A stretch of DNA of 11,000 nucleotides from Pigoraptor vietnamica (taxonomy: Eukaryota > Opisthokonta > Filasterea), in contig CALSCQ010002697.1 in NCBI GenBank assembly GCA_943704525.1, positions 1 through 11,000 on the forward strand, given 5' to 3'. The notes beneath the pieces are model-generated. The model had not been told where the DNA came from. It ran no database searches and saw nothing but the letters and a program-made list of their open reading frames with translations. Position numbers and translations under genes: made by a program. Below, one piece after another: positions 1 to 8,192 of the stretch (positions are counted from its first letter, which is position 1; each line of letters starts with the position of its first letter).

Positions 1-52
1 CCCCCCAACCCCACACGCCTGCGTGCAACAGCAGCCGCCACTGCACACCCAC

Positions 53-512
53 CGGCAAGCTCCGCGCGGCCCTGCTCGCTGCGCTGCGAGTGCACCGTGT
101 GCGTGCGCATGAACGAGTTGAATATGTCGGACAGCTTGCTGCCGACCGAGTCCTGGTGCTTCTTGTTGACAACGACCGTCGCCTGGATCACCGTCCCGAT
201 GCGGCCCGCGGCGGCCTGGTCAATCGTCTTGCCGGGCACTTCCGCGCCGTTCTCCGCAATCGCCTGTCGGCTGCTGATGCCGACCTCCGCCTTCAGCATC
301 TTAATGGCCACCTCCGTGCCGCGGAACTGCGCAGGCAAAAGAGAAGAGATGAGCCCGTGTGTAGAAGAGAGAGAGAGAGAGAGGGGGGGGGGGGGGGGGA
401 AGGGAGGAGGGCGATGCAAGCAGACAGCAAATACACGATCGCCCGTCACACCCACCTCCGCACGACGGACGACACCAAACGAGCCCTCTGCGAGCGTCTC
501 GTGTATCTTGAG
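53..512 (-). other. N-lobe of the cytoplasmic protein kinase domain (split by intron 327-455; continues off window)
   Basis: Seen: VIDFKELKIHETLAEGSFGV, then VRRAE at the end of one exon and FRGTEVAIKML at the start of the next. The 'I.F.EL.I...L.EGSFG.V..A.[FW]RG.EVAIK' pattern is typical of TKL and receptor tyrosine-like kinases, with the VAIK lysine intact. The first glycine of the GxGxxG loop is alanine here. After the VAIK lysine come about 75 residues (AEVGISSRQAIAENG to EQGRAELAG) before the exon ends in phase 1; nothing resembling the alpha-C glutamate region has yet appeared, although the closing AELAG could lead into it. The catalytic loop and DFG motif are outside the window. Confidence 0.75.
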
Positions 513-3117
513 CTCCTTAAAGTCGATGACGCGGCGCTGCAGCCGCTGCACGTCCCGCTTGCGCTTGATCGACATGTGCGCAGAGATGATGATGAACGCC
601 AGGATGAGAATCGAAAACGCGAGCGCGATGGGGACGACGATCGGGACGAGGTTCACAGAGTGGCTCGACGACGGCACCGGGCAGGCGAGGCTCAGGCGCA
701 CGGTCACCGGCGCAGACTCGAGCTTCCCGTCGGTGGCCGTGTACGAGAAGACGTCGTCGCCGCAGGTCGAGGCGGACAGGGGGTGGTACACGAGCGTCAC
801 GTTCACCAGCGCAAACTTCGCCGAAGCGCCGCCCGCAATGAACCCGCCGCTAGACGACACGCGCGCGTTGTTGTCCGCGCGCACGAGGTACCCAAGCACA
901 GGGTCCGACTTGAGGGAAAATGCGAGCGTTTCGTTGCCGTCGAAATCCCTCGCCTGGAGGACGATGGTCGCGATCGAGCCCGACGCGACCGAGACGGGTG
1001 CGCCGGACGGCGGAGCAATGGCGGCGGGCGCGTTGTTCACTGCGCGGACCGACACCTTGACGCTGGCGATGCCACTGCTGCGCGACTGCCGGAACGGGCA
1101 GTCGAACGCGCGGTACTGGAAGCCGTCGAGCCCGTTCTCGTACTTGTTCGGCACGTAAATGACGCGGCTGCACACGATGACACGAGAGTGCATGAGCGCG
1201 ATGGGTTGGTCAAGAATAAAAGTGTCGACGCCGTACGTTTGAACACAATGCCAAGAGTTGGAGGAGAGGATGGGCGTGTGGATGGGCAAGGCATGCGAGT
1301 GTCGACGTCGTCGTATTTTTTGACAAGAAAAGGCCAACATAGAGTTGATGAGAGGTCAGGGCGTGTGTGGACAGGCAAGACATGCGAGCATTGATTGTCG
1401 TACGTTTAAACATAATGCCAACATGGTTGTGAAGAGGGGATGGGCGTCTGTGAAGAAAATGGCGAGAAAACGCACCCCTTGGGATCCGTGACGACGCCGT
1501 CCTTCAATGAGCGCGTGCCCGTCATCGATATGCTCTCAATCTCGTTCCACCCGGGCACCTTGTGCGTCGCCAGTTCCACGTGCAGCGCGTCGACGAGGAA
1601 CGCCGTGTTGCACGTCGGCGGCTCAAAGACGCGGTACTTCTGGTCAATGTAGTTGCCGCGCGCGTCGTACAGCTCCAGCTGCGGCTCCCCGCTCCACACG
1701 TCGACCCACCCCGAGGCCGTCCCGTTGATGCGCGCCTTGATGTTCACGACGGCGCCGGGGTAGTAGTTCTCGTAGAGGGCAACGGACTGTAGGTAAAGGG
1801 GCTCCTTGAAGCCAATCTCGAAAAACTCGTTCTCGGTGCCGCGCGGGCACGACCACTGGAAGAGGTTCTGCGAAATGTCGCCGGGCACCTTGTCCTGGCA
1901 GTCGCGGTGGCCGTTCTGGTCGGGGTCGCCGTTCGACTGCGACGAGTAGGCGTACAGGAAGTCGCCGTAGCCAAACGACGGCGGGTTCTCCGGGTTGTAC
2001 TTGAAGGGGCGGCCGCCGTTGAAGAGCATCGAATACACGCCGTACACGACGTAGCCAAACTGCGTGCTGAAAAAGAGCGTCGGGTCCTCGCGCTCGCAAA
2101 ACCGGCACGGGAAGCGCGTCACGGCGTTGCCAGTGTCGAAGAAGGCGGCCTCCTGTTGAGCGGCAGGGAAATACACAACAACCGGATCAGAGCAGTTATT
2201 AGAGGCGAAAACGAGCGCGCGCACGCGACCATGGGACCCACCGAGGGGCAGCAGGGCAAGGGGAGGTACACGCCAAACGCCTTGTACGCCCACATCTCGA
2301 TGGGCTCGATCGTGTTGCGCCAGTACACGTACGGATCGATGATGTTGCCGCGCTTGTCGGGGGCGTTGTCGTCGTACTGGTACAGTTTGCCTGCCGTGCG
2401 CCGAGACGCTTTAGTGCTCGGCGTTGCCCATTTTCAACAGCGGATACATAGAAAAGCCGCACACTCACCGGCTGTGGGCACGCTGAGGACGACGAGGCTG
2501 AGAGCACGCGGGTCCGTGTCGACGTCCTTGGCGCGTAGGTTCACAACAATGCCCTGCGGAAATTTTTGTTTTGGTGAGCCTCGTGTCACGGCAACTCAAA
2601 ATGAGCAGCTTGCAACGCAACACCCACCGTATCTTCGTCAGTAATGACCGTCTCGAACTGCGGATAGGTGGCAAACGACGTCGCAGCGCGCGGGGGAGCA
2701 AGCGTCCAGAGCGGCGAGCTCAGGACGACACCTGTTCATGGAATAGTCAAACACGAGAGGAGGATTAGGTCGTTCGGCAAAAGAGACAAGAAAGTAACAG
2801 GACACCGGCCGTTCTTGGCGACAAACGCACCGTTGCCAAACAACGCGACGTGGCTGCACGAAGCGGACGACGAGACGCACGCCGCCGTCAGTCCGATGCC
2901 CTCGTCAAACGCAAAGGACGCCACGAGGGACCCGTTGATCGGCGCCTGCTTCACAGCGCGCACGACCGCAAGCTCGGCGACGGACAGCACGCGGTTGAAC
3001 ACGGCAAACTGCGCGACGAGGACACCGACGGCAAGCCGGTCAGAAGGGAACGTTCGCAAGCGCCATCTCACCCTCGCGATTGTTGCAATTCGAATTGAAA
3101 TCATCGGACCCTCTTCA

Positions 3118-3148
<31 letters not shown>

Positions 3149-5693
3149 TTTCCTTTCTCTTCTCACACGTCTGAAATACACAGCTCACCTCGTCAACAGA
3201 CCCGAGAAGGCCGCCGAGGGAGATACCTGCGGACACAGACGGACGCGACGCCGCAGTACCAGTCGCGACCTGCGCGCCGTCCACGAAGAGAGTTGCCGCC
3301 GTGCCAGCGAGGCCAACAGCGACGTGGAACCAAGAGTCGCCGACCTGCGCGGCCACGCTTGCGCTCGCGACATCGGCGCCACCCACAGCCAGGACGAGGT
3401 TTCCCGCCGATGTCACGCGCAGCCAATACTGAGACTGCGGCCCCGCGACGCCCGACGGGAGCGAGAACACGGTGAAATTGCTCTGCGACGCGCTGGGAAG
3501 TGCGGGGAGCCTCAGGTAGAAGGCGATGGTGAAGGGCGCCCCGCCGTTGGTCGGATGCAGCGTGGGCATCGCGACGACAAGGCCGATGCGGTCAAAGTCG
3601 ATGTAGTAGGGGTTCGCGCCCGCCACGGGGAGGTCGTCCACGGGCGTGACGTTGATGACGACGGTGGCTTCCCCCGAGACGCCCCCGTTGATATCTTCGA
3701 CGCGGAATGCGAACGAGTCGTACTTGTCGCCGTAGCTGTTGGCAAGGGGAACGTACTGAATGGGACCGCCGCTCTCGGTCGTGGACGAGCCGTTCGTCAC
3801 GAACGGGAACGCCCGATTGCGGTCCGTGGTCAGCTGTATGCGTCGTGTTGCTGTCAGTCTTTTGCACAAAGCCAGCGTTGGCATGGGGCGCGTAGATTGC
3901 CCCCCTATTGCCCACCACCCACACCTTACCTCCACACACAGACACACGCGGAAACAAGAATATAGACACGCATGTACAAGACAGACACAGAGCCATTCTC
4001 TCGCGCCAGCAGCACATACCGCGTACAACACGCCCTTCGCCGGCAGTCGGGTGATGATTACCCGCGCGATGAGGTCGTTATCGATGCCGGACAGTGGAAA
4101 GATCGGATTCGCGTCCTCGGCGACCGTCAGCGTCATGTTGGACACAGTGGGGCCCGCATTCTCGCTGACATATAGGCGCTGCGACGGAGACGTCCCATCG
4201 CTGTTCGAGACGGTTATCGGCACGAAGCAGGCGGGCAAGGGAGACGGCGCGGCATTGGCGATGCGCATGTACGCGAACGGCGATCCCACGGGCAGCACGG
4301 TGTTGTCGGCGAGTGGCGACGCGCCGTCTGGATCCGAGAAGAACTCGATCCTTCCAGAGCACGACGAGCCGCTGATGGAGCCCACCGTGACGTTGGCGGA
4401 AAGCGGCGCAAAGTCGACGCGCGTGATGCGGCCGCGGTTGGCGAGTCCCTGTGCGTACGACGCACCCCAAACGGGGGCATGTGACACTGCCCACAGCGGC
4501 TTCTGCGACGGCAGGGGAACGAACGCGGCACCATCCCCGAGGCGGAATGGGTGTCGGGAAGTGTTGACCTTGTTGTAAGCCCAGTCGCCCGAGCCCTCGT
4601 TAAACTGGTAGTACGCCCACAGGTTGGGCTCCGTTCCCGTCAGCTCGCGGTGCATGTCCTGCTTGATCTCTGCCTGCGTCCGCACGACGCTCCATATGCG
4701 AAATTCGTCGATCATCCCCACGAACGATTGGGAGGGGCTGCGGAAGAGCGAAAAGTGTGAGACTGACGCGCCAAATAGGCGAAACAATGTGCGGGACGCA
4801 TGCAAGCACCCTCACAGATGCACACACGAACATTGACACGGGCTTTACATATGCATGCACGACACACAACAGAGTTCACCCACTCGAAGCCGTCGGCGGG
4901 TTTGTCCTGATCCTGCGCGAGCACAAACGTGCCCGTGGACGGCATGCTCGCGTTGCCGTACTGCGGGTTCCGCGCCGTCATGAAGAGCTCCCCGTCGCGG
5001 TAGACGTTGACGGTCGAAGGATCAGAGAGATTGTACGTCGCCTGGAACGTGACGGCTGTGCGCGTACAAGCACATACACAGACTCGGTCACTTCAGAACA
5101 TACAGGTTGGCTCACACATACGCCACGATAGTCCGCAAATAAATGACGCACCATAGTGGTACCAGCGGTCGAACTTGATCTCGTTGCTCGGGTCGCGCTC
5201 GGTCACAATGGGCTTGCCGCCGCTCAGGGCGGGCAAAACGAGAACGCTCTGACGGCCGTCGATGCGCGAGCAGCACTGAAAGACGTTGTCGTCCACAAAC
5301 GTCTCGCCAGTGGGACTAACCACGGACGTGGACGCATACCCAAATACCATGTAGAGCTGGTCAGGGTACACGACGTCGTTGACGTCCCTGTGTGTTCCGA
5401 GCGCAGCAATAAGATGAGTTCAGGCATTGACCAATGGACGCCGCGTGTTGAAAAAGAAGAACATCGACGCACCTAACCCAGTACTCAATCGTCACGGCGC
5501 GGTCGGGAAAGCCCGAAATTACGTTGCCGCCCGTGGTCGTTTGCTGCATCATGGCAAACTTTGTGGGGTCGCTGAAGTAAAGCGCACCGCCGGGGCCTCC
5601 AAAGAAGGAACCCGTCGCGTGCGCCCCACTCGCCAACGCGAGAAATGCGACGATGAGCGCCGTCGTATTAAGGCCGGACCGCAACCACGCCAT
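53..5693 (-). CDS. Receptor-like protein kinase with LamG, cadherin-like and discoidin-like ectodomain (partial, 3' end off window)
   Basis: Twelve phase-consistent exons can be joined: 5473-5693, 5152-5387, 4884-5055, 4020-4737, 3189-3833, 2831-3008, 2628-2731, 2469-2553, 2242-2390, 1476-2152, 456-1167 and 53-326, giving about 1390 codons in view. Every intron starts GT and ends AG. Seen in order: signal peptide (1-26); LamG-like domain (27-250, with DPSQSFVGMIDEFRIW); cadherin-like repeat (400-523, ending INVTPVDDLPVA); LamG-like domain 2 (527-725, with WFHVAV and VFNRVLSVAE); cadherin-like repeat (from VITDEDT, 752) interrupted by a discoidin-like domain (837-1050) and resuming at VVTDPKGRVIYVP; last cadherin-like repeat (1110-1225); transmembrane helix (1235-1260); then a kinase P-loop (LAEGSFGVV) and VAIK lysine (1308). 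The start is the ATG at 5691-5693 (AAAAATGG context); an in-frame ATG at 5706-5708 has a weaker context. Inferred role: plasma-membrane adhesion or sensing receptor with a TKL-type kinase. The kinase continues past the left edge after a phase-1 donor at 52, so activity and subclass cannot be judged. Splicing is inferred. Confidence 0.85.
367..399 (+). repeat. (GA)8-G17 tract; C17-(TC)n polypyrimidine stretch in the receptor pre-mRNA
   Basis: Alternating GA at about 367-382 is followed by seventeen G at 383-399. On the minus (sense) strand this is a C-run followed by a CT repeat, about 40 nt upstream of the acceptor at 327. It lies in the intron 327-455 that splits the kinase N-lobe and could serve as an extended polypyrimidine tract. 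Confidence 0.9.
573..650 (-). other. Transmembrane helix with cytoplasmic stop-transfer residues
   Basis: About 25 residues beginning LVPIVVPIALAF and continuing through ILILAFIIIS are uninterrupted hydrophobics. They are followed at once by a basic cluster (SIKRKRDVQRLQRR), the usual positive-inside flank. About 27 residues later comes the kinase glycine-rich loop. This fixes a type I topology: N-terminal domains outside, kinase inside. Confidence 0.92.
1205..1447 (-). repeat. Three-unit degenerate tandem repeat (about 85 bp) inside the largest receptor-gene intron
   Basis: On the minus strand, units begin ACGCCC at 1447, 1364 and 1277, spacing 83 and 87 nt. Units 1 and 3 share a core like TTGGCATT[A/G]TGTT[T/C]AAACGTAC. 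Units 1 and 2 share CTCGCATG[T/C]CTTGCC followed by a CCACAC end, and units 2 and 3 share GTCGACACT. The array makes up most of the 308-nt intron (1168-1475), which is much longer than the others, so it probably lengthened by duplication. Confidence 0.7.
1500..2152 (-). other. Discoidin-like (F5/8-type, FBXL4-like) domain within the receptor ectodomain
   Basis: The tenth exon encodes FFSTQFGYVVYG, a GYGDFLYAYSSQ segment, NEFFEIGFKEPLYLQSVAL, then YENYYPGAVVNIKAR, GWVDVWSG and a closing PGWNEIESISMTGTR. The order 'EF.EI.F..P.Y...V...E...PGAVV.I.A', then 'W..VW.G', then 'WNEI..I.M.G' matches the discoidin-like beta-sandwich seen in FBXL4 and many microbial surface proteins. It probably binds an extracellular ligand such as carbohydrate or protein; that is family knowledge plus inference. 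Four cysteines in the first half (two in FPCRFC, then RDCQD and WSCPRG) could form disulfides. Confidence 0.65.
3119..3148 (+). repeat. C30 homopolymer (G30 on the transcribed sense strand), intronic
   Basis: Thirty consecutive C residues on the plus strand lie inside the receptor-gene intron 3009-3188. The pre-mRNA would therefore carry a G30 run, long enough to form G-quadruplexes. The tract length may also be an assembly or sequencing approximation. Confidence 0.95.
5616..5693 (-). other. Signal peptide of the receptor kinase
   Basis: The first 26 codons from the ATG at 5693 read as a short basic n-region (MAWLRSG), a hydrophobic core (ALIVAFLALAS) and a small-residue cleavage site (GAHA before TG). 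This places the following domains outside the cell, consistent with the single transmembrane helix further on. If the upstream ATG at 5708 is used, the n-region gains five residues (MRFSK) and the prediction is unchanged. The exact cleavage site is an inference. Confidence 0.8.
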
Positions 5694-5708
5694 TTTTGAA
5701 AATCGCAT

Positions 5709-6673
5709 GAAAAAAGGACACGCGCGGTCCGACAAGGACAGTGAAGCTCGGAAGCGAAAAGTGAGAGAATGGACTTTCGAAAAAAAATGCGCCGCCGGTG
5801 TCGTGTCGCACGCCCGCCACTCGGCTGACGAGGCCTACAAAAATGGGCGAGGGCTTTGCTCAACGAAACGGGCGCGTGAAGGCAAGTGATGAACGGTCGC
5901 GGAGAGAGATGGCTCGTGCAGTGTGCGCCCTCAGAACACTTGCCGCAAAAACAGAGAATGAGAAACTTTTCAACCGACGGAAAAAAATGGCCGTACCTCA
6001 CAACGAGAGGGCGTTCCCAAGGGAAAATCCCTGTGAGATTGGTAGCCTGTATTTGAACTATGTGTTGTTTTTCTTCAAATATTTGGGGGAATTTCTAATT
6101 TGTCACTCCCGGGTGATTCGTTCGCACCCTCCAAAATAGGAAGTACATGTCACCTCCATTGAGGAAATAAGATGGCGTTATATTCGCGTCATCATCAATA
6201 TGACGTCCTTTGAACATGTCACCGACCCATGTTACCAGCATAGTGCGAGAAAGTAATTTCGCCGACCTTGCGGTGAAAAAAAAAAAATCGACGACCCGTT
6301 TCACACATTCATTCAAAACCGCACATGGGGCTGTGCTTCACCTTTGCGGATCGGCTGTATGACTCTTCAACCAGTCATGAATTTGCCGCCTATCGTGGGA
6401 ATACCATTTTAAGTCTGAAACCGGAGCCGGGGCATGGAAGATTCTTCTGTTCATGACCAGCTGACGACATCACTTTTTCCCTTTGGGGCACGCGGCCTTG
6501 CCTGTCGCTCGCAGATTGAATTGCGTCTCTGAATCACATGGCCGGGCGTAACTGGGCAGTCCGTTTAACTAAGTCTTTTCTGTCTCTTGACGCCGGCGCG
6601 CCGCCGCCGGTCGGTAACTGACATCGAAAGGCCTCCAGTAATCTGAACGTGGAGGGATCGTACGAGTTGCGCA
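5709..6673. other. Intergenic spacer between divergent genes A and B; AT-rich core
   Basis: No confident gene here. The 965-bp spacer must hold the promoters of the receptor gene (leftward) and gene B (rightward). No clear TATA box or other named element could be assigned. From about 5940 to 6480 the base composition is visibly richer in A+T than the flanks, with an A12 run at 6276-6287. A pyrimidine-rich stretch ending TCGCTCGCAG at about 6514 and another at 6566-6590 look like 3' splice sites, so gene B could have a 5' UTR intron; this is speculative. Confidence 0.5.
6095..6240 (-). other. Short open frame in AT-rich spacer (possible orphan exon or relic)
   Basis: A minus-strand frame with ATG near 6240 encodes about 48 residues beginning MLVTWVGDMFKGRH and ending in TNHPGVTN before a TAG. 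Its composition (Asp, Phe, Tyr, Trp, Asn) is more protein-like than most shadow frames, but it has no recognisable domain, no clear splice partners and sits in DNA of different base composition. It could be a decayed fragment of a mobile element or chance. Confidence 0.15.
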
Positions 6674-7171
6674 ATGGCCAGACGGGCACCATCGACGAAG
6701 AAAAACGTTTCCGCCGCAGCGACGCTGCCAACCGCCGCCAGCGGCGTGCGCGGCAAGGCAACCGCCGCCGGCGAATTCTTTGCAATGCGGACAAGTCTGA
6801 ACCGTCCTCGCACGCGCGGCCAAAGCAAGGCCGAGGAGATGCTGTGGGTGAAGGCTCAGGTGGAGCGCGCTATCCCTCTCGGCGCCGAAAACCCGCTCGA
6901 GCTATTGGTGGCGGTCGCCAACGCTCTCCTCTCGGTGAGCAACCCGGCTGTCGTGTCTATAGCCGTGCTGTCGTTGCGTTTACTTCACTGTGCGCCGGGC
7001 CGCCGGCAGCGCTGCCTGAGCACACTAACTCACGCGTTTCACTGATTTTTGGTCTTCATCGACTGTCTGATTCAGCCCGCATCGAAGCCACTCATGATCA
7101 CGGGCTACTCCATCAATGTCGCCGACAACATTGTCAACGACGAAAATGGCAAGCTCGTGCTCAAGGAGTGA
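6674..7171 (+). CDS. Gene B: small unrecognised protein, two exons, 3' end unresolved
   Basis: Exon 1 is 6674-6934 (87 codons from an ATG with purines at -3 and +4); the donor TCG|GTGAGC is phase 0. The intron is 6935-7075 (141 nt, with CACTAACT as a possible branch site and a pyrimidine-rich end TGATTCAG). Exon 2 starts at 7076 in phase 0 and encodes a coherent stretch including PLMITGYSINVADNIVNDE and GKLVLKE. The frame then meets TGA at 7169-7171, but the same bases form a consensus donor, GA|GTGAGT, at 7168. Three ends are possible: read the TGA (about 118 aa); splice to 7221 (53-nt intron) and end at 7305; or splice to 7849 (phase-compatible, preceded by a TGACTAAC and pyrimidine stretch) and end at TAG 7931-7933 with a Ser/Thr-rich tail. 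The N-terminus is basic and Ala-rich (MARRAPSTKKNVSAAA), followed by KAEEMLWVKAQVERAIPL. I recognise no family. It runs divergently from the receptor gene. Confidence 0.5.
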
Positions 7172-8192
7172 GTCTGGCCCCGATTGCCGTGGCGGCCGGG
7201 CCCCGCTCAGTGCACTGCAGCTGCGTTGCGTCGCGTTCAGTTAATGATCACGCCGATGCTGGCATTACTAGCCTAAGGCTGGTTCTTACTATTGATAATA
7301 TATAATTGACAAGTCCGGCGGATTTTTCTGAAGCAATTGTGGAATTTCACGTAGCCTCATTATAAGTTAGACTGTTGCCGGAATTGGTTGATAATCGCCG
7401 GCGCACGGGCGGAGCTTTTTCAGTTGATGAAAGGTGCAGCTGCCAGTGGGCGCCATTCCCAATGGCCCATGTTAAATGGCCGGGGGTGACCGTCGTGGAG
7501 GCAGCCGAACCCGGCAAAGTTGGCACGACAGGGCGTGTTGATCAACGGGCACCGCCCGGGCCCGTAAGATTATCCGTCACGGCTGGCCGGCCTGGCAGTT
7601 CTAATTGCGCCGAAATAACACAGACTGCGCGGCCGCCGGGGCGGTACGAGACGGACGGGTGCTGGCCTGTCAGAGACTTACGGGGCACCGTGGCATGCTG
7701 TGAGTCAGTGAGTGCCACTGCCTGACTGGCACCAGGCGGCTGCGGCTGCGCATACAATCGGCGTGGTTTGTGCGGGCTTGGTACTAACAGATGACTAACC
7801 TTCAATTCCGCCTTCCTCGGTCTATATCTCGTGTTCCCGGCCACGAAGGATGCAACGTTCGTCAGGCAGTTCATCCACGACTGCTGACGGAACTGCGCAC
7901 TCAGTGCAAAGCCTCAGCGGCAGCACTCGTTAGCGAAAAATGCCACGGCGGACTGCTTCCTCGTCGCCTTGCCGCCGGCGGCCCGTCGTCCGATGTCAGG
8001 CGGCAGAGCCCGCCACGGCGTGCTGAGACGACATGCCACTGAGCACCAGCCGAGTGGCGCCGGTTACGTCAATTCTGCCAGACGAGTTCGAAAGACCGGG
8101 CACAAGCATTCTGTTTTGTTTCGGTTGGCAATGCCCCAGGTGTGCGGCATAGCCGCGCGCCGGCGCCCCGGGCGTGTTACAAGTGACGCGCG
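7172..8192. other. Unresolved stretch between gene B and gene C
   Basis: No gene can be called with confidence. Open frames on both strands (for example plus 7375-7725, plus 7791-8042, minus 7542-7874) lack domain-like content. Two details stand out: an exact TACTAAC at 7782-7788, followed by TGACTAACC and a pyrimidine-rich run to an AG at 7847-7848; and a short protein-like string, LGLYLVFPATKDATFVRQF, at about 7816-7872 that is open but has no usable acceptor upstream, because a TGA lies just before it. The stretch may be the last intron and exon of gene B plus the promoter of gene C. Confidence 0.4.

Noticed and set aside
23-52. A 30-nt intron allowing the kinase exon to continue to the left edge
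   Set aside because: Although an AG is present (ACGCAG near 23), 30 nt is far shorter than the other introns (74 nt or more), so the intron more likely extends beyond position 1.
90-1394. Long plus-strand open frames (434 and 353 codons) across the left end
   Set aside because: They are antisense to the receptor exons. Their translations are Arg/Ala/Val-rich without domains and cross the receptor introns and the G17 tract, as expected of shadow frames in GC-rich coding DNA.
2736-4805. A single 689-codon minus-strand open frame as one exon
   Set aside because: It contains real exons 4-6 but also reads through introns 3834-4019 and 3009-3188 and the end of intron 4738-4883. Those parts encode Cys/Trp-rich or polyglycine sequence that breaks the cadherin-like and LamG folds, while splicing restores them.
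5549-6001. Minus-strand 150-codon frame over the receptor start
   Set aside because: It overlaps the first receptor exon in another frame. The signal peptide and LamG reading is clearly better.
6569-6823. Minus-strand frame with CPHC and later Cys/His residues suggesting a zinc ribbon
   Set aside because: It is antisense to gene B exon 1. The Cys/His spacing fits no zinc-finger family I know, and the plus-strand reading has a good start, donor and following exon.
8060-8110. GTTCGAAAG resembling a tRNA T-loop
   Set aside because: No matching acceptor stem, D-arm or anticodon arm could be folded around it.
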